In this document: in pieces, positions 52,989 through 64,000 of the stretch | Numbering within the stretch: position 1 is the stretch's first letter | Layout: the number at the start of each line of letters is the position of its first letter | Assembly: GCA_032191485.1 (NCBI GenBank) | Contig: JAVDOI010000003.1 | Location: 8,503,986 to 8,567,985 of the forward strand | Direction: 5' to 3' | DNA length: 64,000 bases | Origin: Leptoclinus maculatus | Taxonomy: Eukaryota; Chordata; Actinopteri; Perciformes; Stichaeidae | Program-made: the position numbers and the translations under genes | Notes under the pieces: generated by a model | Told to the model about the DNA's origin: nothing | Database searches by the model: none | Seen by the model: only the letters and a program-made list of their open reading frames with translations

Positions 52989-53002
52989 ACACAAGGTGGC
53001 GC
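52989..53002 (+). promoter_or_regulatory. CTCF-like core ACACAAGGTGGCGC
   Basis: Agrees with the CTCF core CCASYAGRKGGCRS at 12 of 14 positions, including the whole AGGTGGCGC part. Such a site could matter for domain structure between pax1 and its neighbour. Single-motif evidence only. Confidence 0.3.
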
Positions 53003-53446
53003 CCCAGAATAAGGTGTGATCAGACCTGTTTCACTCCTTCACTGGAGGAAGTACTTTTAGAGACAGAATTAGCTCACTATTGTTGTCACACAGTAAAGCT
53101 TGACTGACATAATCTGAGCATTTTAACAGATACGAACTCTGTGTTCTCCATTTTCCTCCTGACCTTTTCTGCCAATCACCGCCACTGTAAAACAAGTGCT
53201 ATAAAACACTGGCCAGCTGGTGATAAAGAGCCCTCACATCTAGCAGGTGGTGCTCTGTATGTAACGTCCCCTCCATACAACCAGCCGGTTATGGCTTTAT
53301 TGCCCTACACATCCCCTTCATATCTGCCTGCTTCCCAGCCACAGCCAGGTAAGACCACCTGTCGGAACAAAGATAAGACAATAAGAGGGATTGTGTGTAG
53401 TGATAGTCTGGCAAGCACTGGATATGGCCACAGTAATAATAAAAAG

Positions 53447-53784
53447 TGCGTGTGTGAGTGTGTGTTTGTGTGTGTGGGGGGGAGGGTTGTAGGTGTGTGG
53501 GTGTGTGCGTGGTTTACCTGTTTTGTGGGGACATAAATCTGATTACACATTGTGGGGACTCGCCTTTTTTGGGGGTGCACAATTGCACATGCCCACAATG
53601 AAAATCATTGCATTTTATGGTAGGGACTTTGTTTAAGGTTAGAGTGAAATGTGGTTTAGGTTTAGGTTTAGGTTAGGGTTAGTGAGGATTAGGCTAATGG
53701 CAGTTATGGTTAGGGTAAATTTCCAGGAAATGAATGTAAGTCAATGCAATATCCCCAAAAGTCTTGAAAACACGACCGTGTGTG
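53447..53784 (+). mobile_element. teleost GT-flanked repeat with internal telomere-like TTAGGG words
   Basis: GT-rich start, then TTTACCTGTTTTGTGGGGAC, ATAAATCTGATTACACATTG, a GGTTTAGG/GGTTAGGG tract (53653-53682), CCAGGAAATGAATGTAAGTC, AATGCAATATCCCCAAAAG, and an AACACGACCGTGTGTG end. I recognise this complete series from a repeat found across teleosts, often with GT microsatellites at both ends as here. Non-coding. Confidence 0.8.
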
Positions 53785-56700
53785 ATGAAAAGTATTATAT
53801 TTTCAGAAAGATATTTTTAGATGTTCTTACATTACAAGATGTAGAAGGGTTTCTATGTATGCAATGGTCCAAGATGTCCACTGGAGGGCAATGTTGTTCA
53901 CTAAAACGTTAACCTTTTTTATTTATTTGTATCTTATTATTTATTAATTTGTGTGATTTTTAATTGTCAGTGGTATTTTGTTAAGGTATTTGAATTTTAA
54001 AAAACGAATACATTCTAAATTAACTTGAAAGAGGGTGACGATGAAAGACTTTTCTTTCAGCATATGAACATAGACTGGTTGCATGAAGCAGGTTCGCTGT
54101 TGTCCATTTTGCTAGCTTGTCTGCACGCCCTCACTGCTGGAGTTGTACACAATAGTCGCTCACTTGCAGACGCTTGGTTGGCTTAGCACTTATACAAACA
54201 GGGCCGGCTGATTATTTTCCTGCTTTGATTTACCAACATGCCACTGAGATCAGCAGATCAACAGCTAGCTTTTTGAGTGCTCTGCTTTTCAGCGTGATGT
54301 GCAGTAAGTCTGAGGATCTCTGTGCAAACAGCCTCTTTATGACAGAGAACGAGGTGAGTGGCTTCAGACACTACAAGCCAGACAACTCATCAAACAAACA
54401 CACTAAAGGCACTGAGTACACTCACTCTGTACTATCTGATTTGTGTTATTAGAGCATTTATTCACACAATATTACAGCTTGCTATCAATCACTCCAGTGC
54501 TGATGCAGTCCATTTCGATGTATTGCGGTGTGCATTATTTCCTTTACAAAACATTGTTTTCCTATATGTTATAACACTTCAGTATATGACCATGCTGGTA
54601 TTTGGTGTGATCATGCTTTCTGTATTTTCCTCACCTTCCCTCCTATCTTGATAAGCCAGGGAATGTATTCTTGACACTAGCAGTATTAAAGAAACATTTA
54701 GTGTTTATACAGTACATAGGGAGGTGCCATCTTTTCTACATGGGCTTTAGCACCTTTCAGCACCTAGCTAGCTGGCTCAACTTGCATCTGGATCTCAAAC
54801 TGATGAATCCGCGCAACTCCCAGCTGCAAGGTACAGAGGCTTCTTTTCACCAACCGACCTGGCAACAGCTTTAGCGCTAATCTCCCTCTGCTGATTTCTC
54901 TTTGAGTCATTTCGCTTTATTGTTTCTCCAATGTGAGAGTTGATGACTGATTATTTCAGTGTTTTGCCACCTTTCCAAATCTCTCAGCGTTCCTTATCTC
55001 GAGATAAAAACACAGTGCATGTTAATGGTTGAAGGGAACGCAGGTGCACATGGTGTTCATTGCAAATCGTAGCGGGGGGACATGAAGCATGTTTGCTAAA
55101 TCCTTACGACCACAGAGATATAAACCCTAAAGCATGCCGTATACACTTTAAAGAAGTGTGCTGCAAATGCTGCCTCACGAAAGCAAACAAGCTTAACATT
55201 AAGGGTGTCTGCTAATTCAAACTAAATCAGTGTAAGCAGTCACTATGTAGCCTAAACCCTGTCAAATTCTCTGACAACTATCACAACACAGAGTTCAAAG
55301 CTGAGGCGGCGGAGTCAGGGTCCAGGCAGCATCACACGCAGGCTGTGAGTGTGATGATGATGCTGCAGCGTTATTGTGGACGTTCTCCCAGTGTGCAAAG
55401 TTTCATATGGAGTGTTTGAAAGTGAGCGCTGAGATATCAGAAGGCCCAGACAGAAAGCATCCCTGCTGCTTCACAACAGCCAAACACATTGCACACACTC
55501 TGAAGATGCTGGCCCCACACAACATCGTTATCCTCACATCCCTAAACGGATGTTTCGAAGCTACATTTAAAGTGTTTAACCAAATTAGCAGTCAAATGAG
55601 CAACAACATTGCTATATATTAACGTCACAATATATCCTAAAGGCAATGCAAAAATACGATGTGACCGCACATGTAAATGCCTCCTTTTCTTTTTCAATTC
55701 CCGGATTTAAAAATGGTGCCATCAGTCCGATGACCATTGTGAGGAATAGGAAAATGTCATTCACGGGATCAATATCGATTTCCATAATGGCATAAGAATA
55801 ATAATAGTCCGACAATGGTCCGGCAAGAAACGGCGGTTAGGAGATGTTTCACTGGGTCACGTGCATGAAAACACGCCGTACCATGGTGGATCGTGTGGTC
55901 TGCTGTTTTCTACAACAGTGAGGAATGAAGCAACTGCCACAACTGTCAGTCTGGTGCCTTTAAGTCAGCCGTGAGCAGCTTTCTAACTGCCAGCATCCAT
56001 CTCATTCACATTCGTACGGCAAATATATTCCTGCACAGATTCATTAATGCAGCTCATTCGCTTCTCTTTCAAAATGTTCAGGCACTCAAAATTGTTTACG
56101 TTCCCGTCGGGTCCACAAACGCATCTACGCTGAATAACCCCTGAAAGCCTTGATGGACATCTAGGTGAAAACACTGAGATGGCCCTTTTTTTCTGTGCTG
56201 TTTTGCTTGGGGTCTTTCCACAGTGCCAAAGTGGGCCTGGTTTGCAGCCATGTGTGACCGGGGCACTTACTGGCTCACACTAATGACCCTAATTGGGAAA
56301 GTGGGCTCCGTTTCAGGGTCACTGACAGACTGACTGGCATGTGAGGAATGTGACCGGGTGGCACCCATCTATTGTCTGGGTTCACCCGTTCAATTAGCTG
56401 CTTACTGCAATGGACACCCTCCCGCTCGCTTGTCTCCGCTTTTCTCTCAAAAAAAGTTTTATAAAACTAGTCCTTCAAGCAACAGCTTTCTTAGCAAGTA
56501 TCCAAGTTTGTTTGTTTGTTTTTTTGTTTCCTCTGAGTGACTGCCAGGTTTTTAAAGAAATATTCAACAGTCTAAATAATCTCACACTTGTGTCCTGAAG
56601 CCTCCAAACTTATCTTCTCTGTCAAGTGAAACTTACTCTCACCTGACGTGGGAGGTTTCAGCTCATTCAGAGGTCTCCTCTGTCTCCCATCGGTGCAGAG

Positions 56701-58607
56701 CAGACATGATCCATCCCCCTTTGTCACACAGCTCTGGTACAGATAGATGCGCTTTGTTACTAAAGGGAGTGGTGGGCTATTTGTTAGTGTTCCACTCGGA
56801 ACTGGAGTCAGGTGCTGCACTGCATGGGCTGAGGGTTCAGGTGAGTTTAACACTAACAAGCTATGTTGCAAACCCCCCCCTTCGGCATCACATCACCAAT
56901 TAATCAACCGTTTGATGTGGTTGGCCTCTCTTTGTGCTCCACTCCCTCGACGCCTTCGTGAATGAACCCGTTGTAGCAACTTCGGGGACGCAACTTCAGT
57001 CAGGAATTTTCTAACATTTCTTTTGTTTTCTGTGTAAGACTGATATATTTGCGCTGCTATTTCAGTTGTGATTGCATGCTTAAAATATGGGACATGCAGA
57101 CATGTTTGGTGCTGCTGGAATGCTTTTGATTAATACGTTGTTGGTTTTTTAAGGTTTTAGCGTTTAATCAAGGTGTGACAGAACACATTTTTACATGGGT
57201 TTGATATCATTTCATAGACTCAAATGACACAGAGCACATCATCTACCAGTGCCTTTTTACCATCTCAAAGGCATGATGTGTACAACAAACAGGCTTCTGT
57301 GTGCCTCCGTGATCTTTTTTTTGGCTGCGGTATCCATTCAGCTCTCTTCCTGAGCGTTCTACTGTCGCTGCCACCTGCATCCCTGCGGTGCTGCTCAGAT
57401 GTGGCTTTAACTAATACCTGCACTATGGTCCTCTCATTTCAGACTCAGACCTGCCTTACATCGGTAGGTGTGCATCAACTTTTAAATAAAAATCTTTTGG
57501 AACATGCAGTCTCTCACGATTTGAGGACAATATAAGTATTCTGTCTCACCACAATTGAGGGTGCAGATGGTCACGTTGTGGCTAAATGTGGCTCTGAAGA
57601 ATATACAGCAACACACACAAACTGTGTTCTTGTAAAATGTGTGTGAACCGGGTAGGAAAATAATGAGGTCATTCTCCCAAAGCTTGTGTCAGTAATGTTC
57701 TCGCTCATATAAGATCTTTCCAATAAATAATCACCGCCAAACCTTTATCGTGAACCGCTTTACGCTCTATGATGATTTTTTTTAATACTTGCTAAAGCTT
57801 AGCACAAGTCACTGAAAGACATGGGTGTGAGCCACGCGCAATCAGGCGTGTGTGTCAACAGCGCTGGCCCGGAGGTGAACCCTTGGATACACCTTGTGTG
57901 GAGGGAGAAGAAAAGGGAAAGGCAGGGAGAGATGGAGAGAGGCGGGTGTGGCCCGCTAAGTGAGTCAGCCAGAGCCCGAGTCTGCTGAGTGACAAATCAA
58001 ATGCCAATTGACAGAGCGCACTCTGGCTCCAAATTCACTGGCTCCCTCCACTGCACAGGTGGTCTTTGTCTCACACATGCAACCCAGCACGCACAACAAC
58101 ACACCCAAACCGCGCAAACACACACATCGACAACCTACGCGGCGGTGCAGCCTCAATGGGTGATTGCTCTCTGCATTAAAGAGGTTAATCTGCAGGAAAA
58201 ACAATAGTATTTGAGTTTGACAAACATTCCTGATCACACATAGGGATTCAATATTCAACAGGAAAAACAGCAACACGAATCACAATTCTTTTTATTTTTT
58301 TTATTATTAAGATATTGCGGATCTAATCCAGTGCCCTGTGTGTGACCTAGAGCAGTTGCAACACAACATGCCAGAATCTGACCTCATCCGCACACAACCG
58401 TCACACTTGATTAATGGGCTCTGAGGTGAACCCTGTGCGTCTGTCCCAGGTCAGTCTTTTTGTGCTGATCCTTGAAGGGAGTGGTCAAGTTGTCCCCGCT
58501 AAATTGATGGTGCTTCCAGGAAGGAGGGAGGTAAAACAAGTGCCACATAGAGAGACTTGCGGAACCTCTTTTATGTACGGCTTTTCTAGCTGGCTCTCTC
58601 TGTCCCC

Positions 58608-58610
<3 letters not shown>
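53785..58610. other. unique intergenic sequence
   Basis: No gene recognised. ORFs of 87-103 codons have no recognisable domain. 57830-58190 is GC-richer, with GAGTCAGCC and TGAGTGACAAATCA (AP-1/Maf-like) words, and is a candidate regulatory block. Confidence 0.5.

Positions 58611-58639
<29 letters not shown>
58611..58639. repeat. (CA)n microsatellite, about 14 units
   Basis: Uninterrupted CA dinucleotides after a six-C run. Confidence 0.96.
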
Positions 58640-58641
<2 letters not shown>

Positions 58642-59750
58642 GAACAAAGAGAAACCACTTTCAGTTGTCAGTCACAGCTCCAGTTTACCTTGATAACTTT
58701 GGCATACTGTCAAACTTTAATCCATAATAGGCGTGTTTGCAAAGCAAAGAATCCCTAAGAATGATCTATTTGCTCATTCCTTAGGTCTTGTTTAAATAAA
58801 TGCATTACGTAAACTCTTTCTGTATTTGTTTGTAAACATCAGGAGATGACGCGTTGAGCAAATTTACTCTCATGTGTGGTCACGGGGGTGCTGAAGTAGC
58901 TCTGATTCATAATGCCACCTAACAGCTATAGGACTTTAATGCATATTGCTGTTTGTAGATTTTTTTGTAAACACCAGCTCACTCTTGGGTTTTATTATAC
59001 AAAATAGAAGAAGAATAAAACTTATCTGGAATATCTAGTTTGAAAGGATGAAAATAAGAAAGCATTTTCCACAATGCATCAACCACAAATTGAAGGTGGT
59101 TGCAGTCAGAATTTGAAGAGCTGTCCAAGTCCTGACCAGTTCCACAGCATCTGCAAGGGAACATGTGAAATCCAGTATATGTCCTCTTCTGCAATGGTGC
59201 GTTTGCACCATTATTGAATGAATCAGGACTTCCGCTAGCAGATATAGCCCACTGAGACCCACTGCGGAAATTTTGTAAATGTGAAATGCTCTGTCATGCT
59301 CGGCGTGTTAAACATCTTATGAACAGACTTGCAACCCGCCCGCCTGTCTGCTTCCCTGTCTGTACTCCACCTCGGGAGACGGGGATTAGAGGCCTTGGAG
59401 GACTGACTGTATGGATGGTGTATGAATAACTTGGAGAAGAGGTGACAGACGGGACAGATCGCGTCTCATCACCAGTAAAGCCTCGGGGCTCCCATAGGGG
59501 ACCAGTGCATCACACAGAGAGCTACATAAAGGGCCGCCGCAGACGAAGGCCTGGTCAAGGCCTAAGCTATAGAAGCCCTGACATCTGGCTTTCTTCTATG
59601 CTTCACCGCCAACCTGCTACCCCAGTCTGGCAGCTATATGCACTTCATTATTGCGCCTTAATGCGCTCTTGAATCACAGTCAAAATTCAGTCCTGATATG
59701 TGTTTTTATTGCCAATGTAAATTTATTTGATATGTAGTGTCTGCCATATT

Positions 59751-59787
59751 TCATATACTGTAAGTTATACCATCATACAGTATATGA
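59751..59787. repeat. perfect 12-bp inverted repeat
   Basis: TCATATACTGTA (59751-59762) and TACAGTATATGA (59776-59787) are exact reverse complements around a 13-base spacer. Could be the remnant of a small palindromic MITE or simply a hairpin. Confidence 0.7.
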
Positions 59788-61139
59788 TGCTTGCAGCACC
59801 ATTATATTGCCCATTTAAGTACAAAATGTGCAATGTGTGTTGCATTTTGGCCAACAAACTGTAAAGATAAAATTATGATGAAACAATAAAGGCAGGCTCA
59901 GTCATTTTGAGGGGAAGATACACAGCAGGTGGTACGAAAAGCTCTGACAGAACCCCTGATTTGTGCAGAATTGTGTTGCTTAAAGGATATGGCCACCAGA
60001 TGCCCATTTGGATGAAAATCTAGGTTTCAGTCTAATCTGTCAATTTTGCAAGCCAAAAACGTGTCAGCTTCGTGAGCAATGCTAGAAACTTTGGTGTGAA
60101 CACTGTTCCAAAACACTTTTTTACTTCACTAGATTGAGAATTTTCAGGCGTGTGTTTACAATTGTATGATTACAATTATATTTTATTAATCTTATTTACA
60201 AATATCAAGCCATACAGTAATGTTTTCATAGGAATAGTTGGTTGCCTTTGTGCGGGGTGCACAGGACCTCAGCAGTCCTAGGAACATAGCCATAGATGGC
60301 AGTGTTTTGCCTCATTTTTAACAGCCCAGTCAGCTCTGTGGCTGTGCAGAAATAAAAAAAAAAGAAAATGCGTGGAGTATTTTTCTGATTTGAGTGTATA
60401 TTTAATTTTGTATTCGACGGTTACGTCTGGTCTTCGCTAAACTGCTTAAGGTAAATTTCCTAAATGAGTCAATCACTTAATGTAATATAAAACAGTGATT
60501 TTCACATGGTACATTGCCTCATATACCATGAGTGTCTGCTCATCATTTTAAATTCTACATCCAACATCAGGTCATACATTTTACTTGCTTTATTTAGTCA
60601 TATTGTGGCTTCAAACGAGGCTCTGTGATTCCCCTCAGTGACCTGTTAGTGGAAATAAGTATAAATTAACATTGTGTCAAATGTCTTTTCCAGAAGTGTT
60701 TATATTATTTCATAATTTTGCAGTTAATTATGTCATTTATGGGATTAATTAAAGGTGTTCTTAAAACATGGCACACTGTCATATTTACCTCGAAGATATG
60801 ATTTCATTCACACGTATTATAGGAGAACATTACTCAACAGTGTTCGCCATTTTTGCATTATTTAGGAAGGGTAAATGATCAAATAGAGAAGCAATTAGGG
60901 GGGTGAACTTCAAAATGAGGACTCACTGATGCATTTCTGTTTGAAACAAAAAACAAACGTTCTGATTGTCTTCTTTTATTCGCCAAGTTCTAAGATTTGT
61001 TGCCAAGTTCTTCTTGAATAACTTGTGTGTAAACAACAGTACATCTCCTTGGTCTCTTGCTCCGACTGGGCCAAGGTCGGTTTTATATTCGACTGGAATC
61101 ATAAAATGACACTTGAGATAAACAGAATGTTTACCCTCC

Positions 61140-61560
61140 CCATGTGAGCTGAGGCTGATATGTAAATGCAGCCTTATTCTTTCATCAAATTTGCATTTAC
61201 CCTCTTAACCAAACACTACAGGGCTCCAATTCAAACAGCACTAATGATGGCTGGCCCTTTATGACCGATTGCCGTATCGGCGAAAAAGGGGAAGAGCAAT
61301 TTAGCCTGGAATGAAAGGAGTAAAGCATAGTAGCTATCTGTGAGTGGCTGACAATAATTGGATCAACTCTGCAGAGAAATGGATGTGTTTTGATGCTCTA
61401 GTGGCTGACTGGCAATCGGCTGGCTTTTCGCCTATTTATCATTCCCCTTTTATCTGCTGCTGCCAGACCTTTCCACAGCCTCCATTCCAGGGCCGGCTAA
61501 TCAAACAACTTTTTAATAAGACTAAACGGCATCTCCGCAGCCAGAGAACAGAGCAGGGCT
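61140..61560. promoter_or_regulatory. candidate regulatory block with paired octamer-like sites
   Basis: Repeat-free. Contains ATATGTAAATGCA (61159-61171) and an exact POU octamer ATTTGCAT (61189-61196) 18 bases further on, then GACAATAATTGG and CAGGGCCGGCTAATC. POU and homeodomain cores close together are common in developmental enhancers. No conservation data. Confidence 0.3.
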
Positions 61561-62950
61561 TCACAGCACAGGGAGGAGAATCTTGGGGTGAATAACAATT
61601 AACACTCTGACATGCTGTGTTTCCCGCGATGAGAAGTTTGACACAGTATCAAGAAGATGCAGCTGACTTTGTTTGCTGCTTTTCAGATGTGTCGGGCGAG
61701 CAGCGAGGCCACGGCCGTCTACACGTCGGGCTACTTGCTGCTCGTCAGCAGTAAAAGACTTCAACTTAGCTGGACTTGACTTTTCAGCCGGAGGTCTTCC
61801 AGAGCTGCTGTGTTTGCTGCAGCTGAATTCGCACCTTTTTGCTGCAAGGACTGTGCCGCTGACGTCTTTCAAATACATGCGCCTGTCTTTTGTACTTTTC
61901 AAAACATAAGTAACCCCTGTAGGAACTGTCAATAAACTACATTTTATATTTCAATACATATCCTTAGAAAATCTCGTGCAAACGAATTCAAAAGGCCATT
62001 TTGCTCTCAATGTGAAACATTACCTGATATTGCTTGTGGTCCTGAAGCACCTTTACCCAACTGGTAAACCACTGTGTGCCGGACTCGCGTAAACTTATGG
62101 CTGCTTGGCAACATGGACATACGGCATTACAGTGAGAAGGTTCAAGGTGCTCTCAAAAGCAAGCCTGGCCTGTTTTCCCTCCTTGTCATCGGACAAAATT
62201 GATGCCTCGCAGCCCACTGCAAGCTCACCAGCTGCTGCTTGTCCATGCGGCTATAGAGAAGTTAACAAGCTCTAAACAAAACAAGTGACAAAATGCAACA
62301 AAGGGCAGCGGGGAGTGAACGGGGCCTAACGGGGCTGTCTTTAAGGAGGATCTCCCTGTTGGTCCCCTACCACCAAAGGAGGGCAGGGCAGAAAAGGGGA
62401 CCTTGATTTGAGTCCTTGCTAGGTAACTGAGGGTCTTATGTTTGGAATGTGTCTCCCTACGCCTGTGATATCCCACCCTGCCAGTCCTCCGGCCATAGGT
62501 CACACAATTTGCTCCCCATGCCTCAATTATGTATTTCCTTTTTGTATAAAAAAAATAAGATGTGGTGCCCTTGGAAGGGAACAACAAACTCACATTTTGA
62601 GTGTGGCTGTCAAATTGCTATCTAATTGTTGCAGGGCTGCAGGGGGAGCTGATATCTGCTTTTCTCTCGCCGCCGGCTGCCGGGCCCTGCCGTTCACAAA
62701 GCCCGGGGATGCCACACACATTCTGTTTGTTCTACATGAGCAAACAGATTGTAAACTGGCTGATAATTTTTGTACTGACAATGTCATTTACGGCTGTCAG
62801 CCTTTTGTCTGCTCTGTTTGCTTTATTCAAATATGAACCGAGTGGACCTCCCCTCCACCGCTCACTTCTGCATTAAAATCACATCAATTCACTTCCATTT
62901 TGTCTTATCTGAAATTCATTGGAGGCAATCACTTGGTTGAATGCCCTGCC

Positions 62951-62964
62951 GTTGCCATGGAGAC
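62951..62964 (+). promoter_or_regulatory. RFX X-box-like site GTTGCCATGGAGAC
   Basis: The left half GTTGCC and the AT spacer match the X-box palindrome exactly, and the right half GGAGAC is a near match to GGYAAC. RFX factors drive ciliary and floor-plate genes, so the site is plausible in this locus but unproven. Confidence 0.35.
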
Positions 62965-64000
62965 CAAAGGTCCCGTGTGGACTTCAGAAGGATTAGGAAC
63001 TTGTAAGATTTAAGTCTTGAAGTACACAGTTGCTTTGTTGCATCTCCCTTTGATTTTGATGGGGAGGAATTTGCCTTTTCTAACTTTGGACTGAGGTGAA
63101 ATAAATCTGTATATATATTAGCATCCTCTGGCAGGATTGATAAATATTCATACTCGCCGTTGCACTGATTTATCTACATTTACAAGTCTCTTTAAAGGGC
63201 ACTCCTATGGTTATTTGCCTGACCCTGATCTGCATTCATATGGCATGGCGATCCCAACAATGCCCTACTCCGAAAATGACATTTTATTTTCCTGCACCGC
63301 TCTGCTTCATTTGTCAAACGGCCATCTTTGTGCTGATACTATGACAGTCCAAGTGGCATGCAGCGCCGGGTGCCCCGGTGGCACCTCTTCGCCCTGCTCG
63401 GGGGGACAATAACTCCAACTCGGCGAAACGAGCAGGGGTGCTCTCTGGGCGCTCGCCTCCCGGGGCATCTTGCTCCGTTCCTGAGGCATCTCCCCCCCCC
63501 CCACACACCCCCCACACCCCCCATTGTTCGCCAAGGTCAGGGCACAAAGTGCTGAGTTATTCACATCAAACTGTCTGGCTGGAAGCGGCTGCAGATGTTA
63601 CCGTTTTTGTGTTTGGTTTTGTCTCCTCGCTCCCTCTTTTCTCTCTCCCCTGCATCTTGTCAGCGTTGGCTGCCAGGGCGCTTGGCGTGTGAGTTTTTAA
63701 AAAGCTGAAAAAACGTGTCCTGTGAAAGAGGAGTTGAGGCCTTGGCTCCTGAGCCTCGTGAATTGGTTTTTTTTTTTCTTTATTTTCTTTGCCTTCACAG
63801 CCAAAAGTACAAAGTAAACAGTCTGAAGTAAATGGATTCATTTTTAGTTGCGCCAGGCAGTTTGCGCACAACAGAGAGCCGCTTCTTTTTGTCCTCTTTA
63901 CCATCAAGGCTAACATCTATTAGGCTACCCTTTATTGTCGGCCATGACAGGCGGTTTTAAGAACTTAATGCATTCCAAATATTTCCTCCACTTTCCCTCA

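Larger units (their letters stand above)
58640..64000. other. unique intergenic sequence with GC-richer candidate regulatory blocks
   Basis: No gene recognised to the right edge. 59280-59690, 61140-61560 and 62930-63560 are GC-richer and repeat-free. ORFs on the minus strand at 61561-61932 (123 codons) and 62225-62593 (122 codons) show no recognisable domain, overlap ORFs on the other strand, and are probably chance. A C-rich, purine-poor tract lies at 63491-63523. Confidence 0.5.

Noticed and set aside
53653..53682. Possible interstitial telomere marking a chromosome fusion
   Set aside because: The TTAGGG-like words lie inside a known type of teleost repeat with recognisable sequence on both sides.
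61561..61932. 123-codon minus-strand ORF, overlapped by a + strand ORF
   Set aside because: No domain recognised. Openness on both strands in a GC-richer block is better explained by base composition or a conserved non-coding element.

Overview
The window looks like a piece of a ray-finned fish genome, probably a percomorph teleost. It is AT-rich, has long CA/GT microsatellites, and carries several interspersed repeats that I recognise from memory as widespread in teleosts, plus a decayed L1-like LINE. I see no bacterial, viral or organellar gene content.

Only one protein-coding gene can be supported: the last two coding exons and the 3' UTR of a PAX1-type paired-box gene on the + strand (bases 1-136 and 723-829, stop at 827-829). 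The encoded C-terminus has the GYV...HHHW segment, the FKHQAREG segment and a final DRKPP...SVHGLSLPTSSS. These match the PAX1/PAX9 C-terminus in layout and PAX1 in the last exon. Whether it is the pax1a or pax1b copy cannot be told from here.

From about 1.36 kb to the right edge (about 62.6 kb) I find no convincing exon, tRNA or rRNA. In vertebrates the 3' side of PAX1 faces FOXA2 across a large regulatory gene desert, part of the old nkx2-pax1/9-foxA pharyngeal block. I infer that this window is the pax1-proximal part of that desert, but foxa2 is not in the window. 

Layout: 0-1.36 kb, end of pax1. 1.4-8.0 kb, unique AT-rich sequence, with an unexplained 102-codon minus-strand ORF at 1816-2124. 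8.0-9.2 kb, a microsatellite and repeat cluster. 9.2-15.1 kb, mostly unique with one reversed teleost repeat at 11.5 kb. 15.1-15.5 kb, a LINE 3' tail and another repeat. 15.5-23 kb, unique. 23.0-26.3 kb, a repeat cluster with two inverted copies of one family and a TTAA-flanked MITE between them. 26.3-44 kb, mainly unique, with two exact Gli core sites. 44.0 kb, a 122-bp GT microsatellite. 47.4-48.6 kb, a broken LINE. 51.7-53.8 kb, three more repeats. 53.8-64 kb, mainly unique, with several GC-richer blocks that are the best candidates for conserved regulatory elements.

No new protein system was found. The most useful leads are alternative 3' processing at the end of pax1, the unexplained 1.8-2.1 kb ORF, and the candidate regulatory blocks and sites in the desert. 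Repeat identities come from recognition without a database search, and conservation of the putative regulatory blocks has not been tested.
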